Source: Anaerolineaceae bacterium UBA700
GTDB lineage: Bacteria; Chloroflexota; Anaerolineae; Anaerolineales; Anaerolineaceae
DNA length: 10,080 bases
NCBI GenBank assembly: GCA_002298885.1
Contig: DBMK01000227.1
Location: 1 to 10,080 of the forward strand
Reading direction: 5' to 3'
How positions within the stretch are numbered: position 1 is the first letter of the stretch; each line of letters opens with the position of its first letter. The notes beneath the pieces are model-generated. The model searched no databases and was not told the origin of the DNA. It saw only the letters and a program-made list of their open reading frames with translations. The translations under genes and the position numbers were made by a program. Below, in pieces: positions 8,278 to 10,080 of this stretch.

Positions 8278-9348
8278 TTATCCTCGCAGCGAGTATTCGC
8301 TCACCAAATAAGAACGGTATTCCTCCACCGGCAGTTGAGAGGCCTTGGCCTCCAGCAGCACGGTCAGGTCCTGGATCTCGAAATCGCTCAGCACCAGGTA
8401 GGCCAGCGGCAGGCCTATGTGGAATGGGTTGCCCACAAAGGCCGTCATGCACTGGTGCATGAGCTGGCGTTTGAGGCGCATTTCCAGCTCCGGCAGGCGG
8501 TCCCAGGGTTCCTGCAGCAGGTCGTCCACGTCTCCCAGGCCGGGATAGACGCGCTTGACCACCTGGGCAATATCCGCCCCGGCAGCAATCGCCCGGATAT
8601 CGGCATCCCGCACCCGGTAGCCAAACGGCAGTGTGTAATTGATGACTTCTTCTTCGGAAAGGTGGTGGTAAACCCGGTAGCGGATGGCCCACATCACGTT
8701 GTTCATGTCCACCATCGCCCCCACGATCTTGAGCGCCTGGGTGCGGTCGTCGCCGGGCAGCTCGTTGACCAGCTTCCACAGCTCGCGCCAGTAGTCCAGG
8801 TCCAGTGCCACTTCCAGCGGGAACAGGTTCAGTTCGGCGCTGTAGCGCTTCATGGCGTGCGAAAGGGTCTCGTAGTAAGGCGTGCCCTTCATCAGCTCCA
8901 CTGCCGCCGCCACGTTGCCGGCCTCAACCATTTCCTCGGCCGGGAAGCCCGAAATACTGTCCTCGGGGTAGAGCACGAAGCGTACCCGCTCCCATGGTGC
9001 CCCGGTAACGATGCCGCGCAGCACAGCCTTCAGGTTATCCACTTCGAAATAACGGAACATTTGCAGCAGCACGCCGCGGGCGTGCTTGGGCACGTTGCGG
9101 ATGATCGTGCCGTAGGCGTCGGAAAGGCGCCCCTTCACCTGGAACACTGCCCGGCGGGGGGTGAGGTCCTTCTCACCCACCTTATCCAGGTACGGGCCGT
9201 AAGGTGTATGTTTTAGTTGGGTGATCAGGCCGCCGAAATCCGCCGCCTCCACCATGGCGGCCAGCGCCTGCGGGGTGTGCAGGGTCGAATACATCACCCG
9301 CACACGGGCATTGATCGCTGCGTATCCTGAGACGCCGCCAGGGGCCAT
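8278..9348 (-). CDS. atpC (ntpC): V/A-type ATPase subunit C (AC39/d-type rotor socket)
   Basis: 356 residues, slightly long for the family. C is the funnel-shaped helical protein that sits on the K ring and receives the D-F shaft, coupling head rotation to the ring. The sequence is all-helical with the family pattern: an N-terminal YAAINARVRVMYSTLHTPQAL, internal repeats of the LxxMFRYFEVDNLKAVLRGI type, a middle YWRELWKLVNELPGDDRTQALKIVGAMVDMNNVMWAIRYR (in pieces: DxxN near NNVMWAIRYR), and the closing helix MTAFVGNPFHIGLPLAYL that typifies the last repeat. GGGAG, part of the H/G stop region, lies eight bases before the ATG. The gap to the upstream gene is five bases. Its position as second gene, before I, differs from the common order where C follows E. 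Confidence 0.94.
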   Translation of the reverse strand: MAPGGVSGYAAINARVRVMYSTLHTPQALAAMVEAADFGGLITQLKHTPYGPYLDKVGEKDLTPRRAVFQVKGRLSDAYGTIIRNVPKHARGVLLQMFRYFEVDNLKAVLRGIVTGAPWERVRFVLYPEDSISGFPAEEMVEAGNVAAAVELMKGTPYYETLSHAMKRYSAELNLFPLEVALDLDYWRELWKLVNELPGDDRTQALKIVGAMVDMNNVMWAIRYRVYHHLSEEEVINYTLPFGYRVRDADIRAIAAGADIAQVVKRVYPGLGDVDDLLQEPWDRLPELEMRLKRQLMHQCMTAFVGNPFHIGLPLAYLVLSDFEIQDLTVLLEAKASQLPVEEYRSYLVSEYSLRG

Positions 9349-9353
9349 TCAGG

Positions 9354-9665
9354 CTACTCCCGGCCGATGACGCGGTTCAGCACGTAGGCCACGGCCCGGT
9401 CGAAATTGCCCGCCGCCAACTGGTCGGTGCGCTTGACCTTCTCGTCGGCTTCCGCCAGCAAGCGGGCGCTGTCCTCCTGCGACTGGGCGGCTGCGACCAT
9501 CTGCTTGGCCTCGGCCTGGGCCTCGGCCCGCGCTTTTTCCACCAGGCTTTGGGCCTCTTTTTCAGCATCGACGGGGATTTGAGCCGCTTCACTCACAGAC
9601 GCTTCGTAAATCTCACGGGCCTGTTTTTCAAGGTCAAGTACTTGTTGGATGCGTTTCTCGTTCAA
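9354..9665 (-). CDS. atpH (ntpG): V/A-type ATPase subunit H/G (peripheral stalk coiled coil)
   Basis: 103 residues from a TTG start, matching the roughly 100-residue archaeal H and bacterial G family. It pairs with E to form the peripheral stalk. Nearly the whole chain is an Ala/Glu/Lys/Gln-rich heptad coiled coil (for example KARAEAQAEAKQMVAAAQSQ), followed by the typical short C-terminal helix NFDRAVAYVLNRVIG. The TTG at 9665 is chosen because GAGAGAGG (9671-9678) ends five bases upstream and because the protein then begins at the family's N-terminus (LNEKRIQQVLDLE). Extending to the in-frame ATG at 9764 would add 33 residues without heptads or family resemblance. It is the first gene of the operon and lies about 150 and 310 bases from the two candidate transcription starts. 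Confidence 0.88.
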   Translation of the reverse strand: MNEKRIQQVLDLEKQAREIYEASVSEAAQIPVDAEKEAQSLVEKARAEAQAEAKQMVAAAQSQEDSARLLAEADEKVKRTDQLAAGNFDRAVAYVLNRVIGRE

Positions 9666-9670
9666 GCTAA

Positions 9671-9678
9671 CCTCTCTC
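9671..9678 (-). promoter_or_regulatory. Ribosome site deciding the TTG start of subunit H/G
   Basis: GAGAGAGG on the minus strand, five bases upstream of the TTG at 9665. No similar site precedes the in-frame ATG at 9764. Confidence 0.7.
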
Positions 9679-9805
9679 GTCGTGTGACGGGCCCTCGCCG
9701 GGCAGCCGTGTTTGATTGTTACCAAATCCGAGACCGGTCCCAAAACCACTCGTGCAGCGATCATAACGCGAACGGCGCTGTCAATGAAATACGCTGCCGC
9801 CTGGG

Positions 9806-9825
9806 TGACCTTGAGCCGAAGGTCA
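9806..9825. promoter_or_regulatory. Palindrome over the proximal transcription start, candidate operator
   Basis: TGACCTT and AAGGTCA form a perfect 7-bp inverted repeat with a 6-base spacer. It runs from the last base of the proximal -10 box to about +13 of the predicted minus-strand start (near 9818), the right place for a dimeric repressor site. On the plus strand it is followed by TTTTACTTTGTTTC, so a weak plus-strand terminator is the alternative. Confidence 0.4.
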
Positions 9826-9853
9826 TTTTACTTTGTTTCAGACCAAATCACAA
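9825..9853 (-). promoter_or_regulatory. Proximal candidate promoter of the ATPase operon
   Basis: On the minus strand TTGTGA (9853-9848), a 17-bp spacer and TAAAAT (9830-9825). The -10 box matches consensus at five of six positions, the -35 at four of six, and the spacer is optimal. Transcription would start near 9818, about 150 bases before the first gene. Confidence 0.5.
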
Positions 9854-9982
9854 GGTAAACCCCGGCTGTTGTACAGGCAGGAGCCTCGAACTTGCATTTC
9901 TATTAGGTTTTTCCGCCCGCCAACCCCGCTCATCACATTATCGATGATGTTGACCGATATTCTCCACTCTTGAATAGTGCAT

Positions 9983-10010
9983 ATTATAACTAATAACCCC
10001 GAATTTGCAA
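9983..10010 (-). promoter_or_regulatory. Distal candidate promoter of the ATPase operon
   Basis: On the minus strand TTGCAA (10010-10005), a 16-bp spacer and a perfect TATAAT (9988-9983). The region is AT-rich in an otherwise GC-rich window. Transcription would start near 9976, leaving a leader of about 310 bases. The spacer length and box quality resemble the lipoprotein promoter at 225-252. Confidence 0.6.
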
Positions 10011-10045
10011 GGCCAATTTAACATAATGTGCGCTAAGCATTTTGG

Positions 10046-10080
10046 GAATGTTACGGGCTGCTGCGCAGCCCGTAACATTC
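10046..10080. repeat. Perfect hairpin at the right end (possible terminator of a neighbouring gene)
   Basis: A perfect 16-bp stem (GAATGTTACGGGCTGC and its complement) closes a TGC triloop and ends exactly at the last base of the window. The stem could extend further, as the base pairing with G10045 is outside. No T tract follows on the minus strand; the plus-strand flank is not visible. It lies upstream of the distal promoter, a reasonable place for an insulating terminator or an intergenic palindromic repeat. Confidence 0.55.

Larger units (their letters stand above)
9666..9975 (-). other. Long 5' leader / intergenic region of the ATPase operon
   Basis: About 310 bases between the distal candidate transcription start and the first operon gene. 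No gene with a credible ribosome site was found on either strand. It holds the proximal promoter (9825-9853), the palindrome at 9806-9825, a short GC hairpin (GCCC...GGGC near 9686-9698 region), and a GACCGGTC palindrome (9732-9739). Short minus-strand frames of about 20-30 codons exist but lack ribosome sites. I recognise no riboswitch or known RNA motif. Confidence 0.6.

Noticed and set aside
8230..9216. 328-codon plus-strand open frame opposite subunit C
   Set aside because: Antisense shadow of subunit C, no ribosome site or recognisable domain.
9666..9764. 33-residue N-terminal extension of subunit H/G from the ATG at 9764
   Set aside because: No ribosome site, no coiled-coil pattern, and the family N-terminus fits the TTG at 9665, which has GAGAGAGG at the right distance.
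9779..9784. Perfect TTGACA on the minus strand with TATGAT downstream (9760-9765)
   Set aside because: The spacer is only 13 bp, too short for a normal sigma70 promoter.
9856..9950. Short leader frames (about 20-31 codons) on the minus strand before the operon
   Set aside because: None has a ribosome site or a telling codon run such as would mark an attenuator peptide.

Overview
The window holds one complete V/A-type (rotary) ATPase operon on the minus strand, about 8.7 kb, flanked by short accessory sequence. In transcription order (right to left) the genes are H/G, C, I, K, F, E, A, B, D. These are the nine subunit types known to be enough for a bacterial A/V-type enzyme of the Thermus/Enterococcus kind: catalytic head A3B3, central stalk D and F, socket C, peripheral stalks E and G/H, stator a-subunit I and rotor ring K. 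The last four genes are translationally packed: E/A and A/B overlap by 4 bp and B/D by 8 bp. The three larger gaps (C-I 50 bp, I-K 74 bp, F-E 56 bp) are places where expression could be tuned, above all before the multicopy ring subunit K.

Layout. 1-323: a possible minus-strand gene start leaving the left edge, a G-quadruplex motif next to its ribosome site, a hairpin, and a good sigma70-type plus-strand promoter. 324-872 (+): a small Cys-lipidated secreted protein of unknown function. 883-961: a perfect 38-bp inverted repeat, the shared bidirectional terminator of the convergent lipoprotein gene and ATPase operon; it contains the stop codon of subunit D. 959-9665 (-): the ATPase operon. 9666-10080: non-coding, with two candidate minus-strand promoters, a palindrome over the predicted start of the nearer one, and a perfect hairpin at the window's right end.

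Organism. The DNA is GC-rich with strong G/C third positions, genes use Shine-Dalgarno sites, TTG is used as a start, and promoters look sigma70-like, so this is a bacterium. V/A-ATPase in a GC-rich bacterium together with a small single-domain lipoprotein fits Chloroflexota (Anaerolineae-like), but Deinococcus-Thermus or another phylum cannot be excluded by reading alone.

The gene content is well known. The less ordinary points are the gene order (C directly after H, F before E), the N-terminal hairpin of K with no proteolipid signature, a Ser at a normally Asp/Asn position of subunit B, the very long perfect terminator palindrome, and the promoter/operator arrangement upstream of the operon. 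I found no clearly new defence, mobile or biosynthetic system here.
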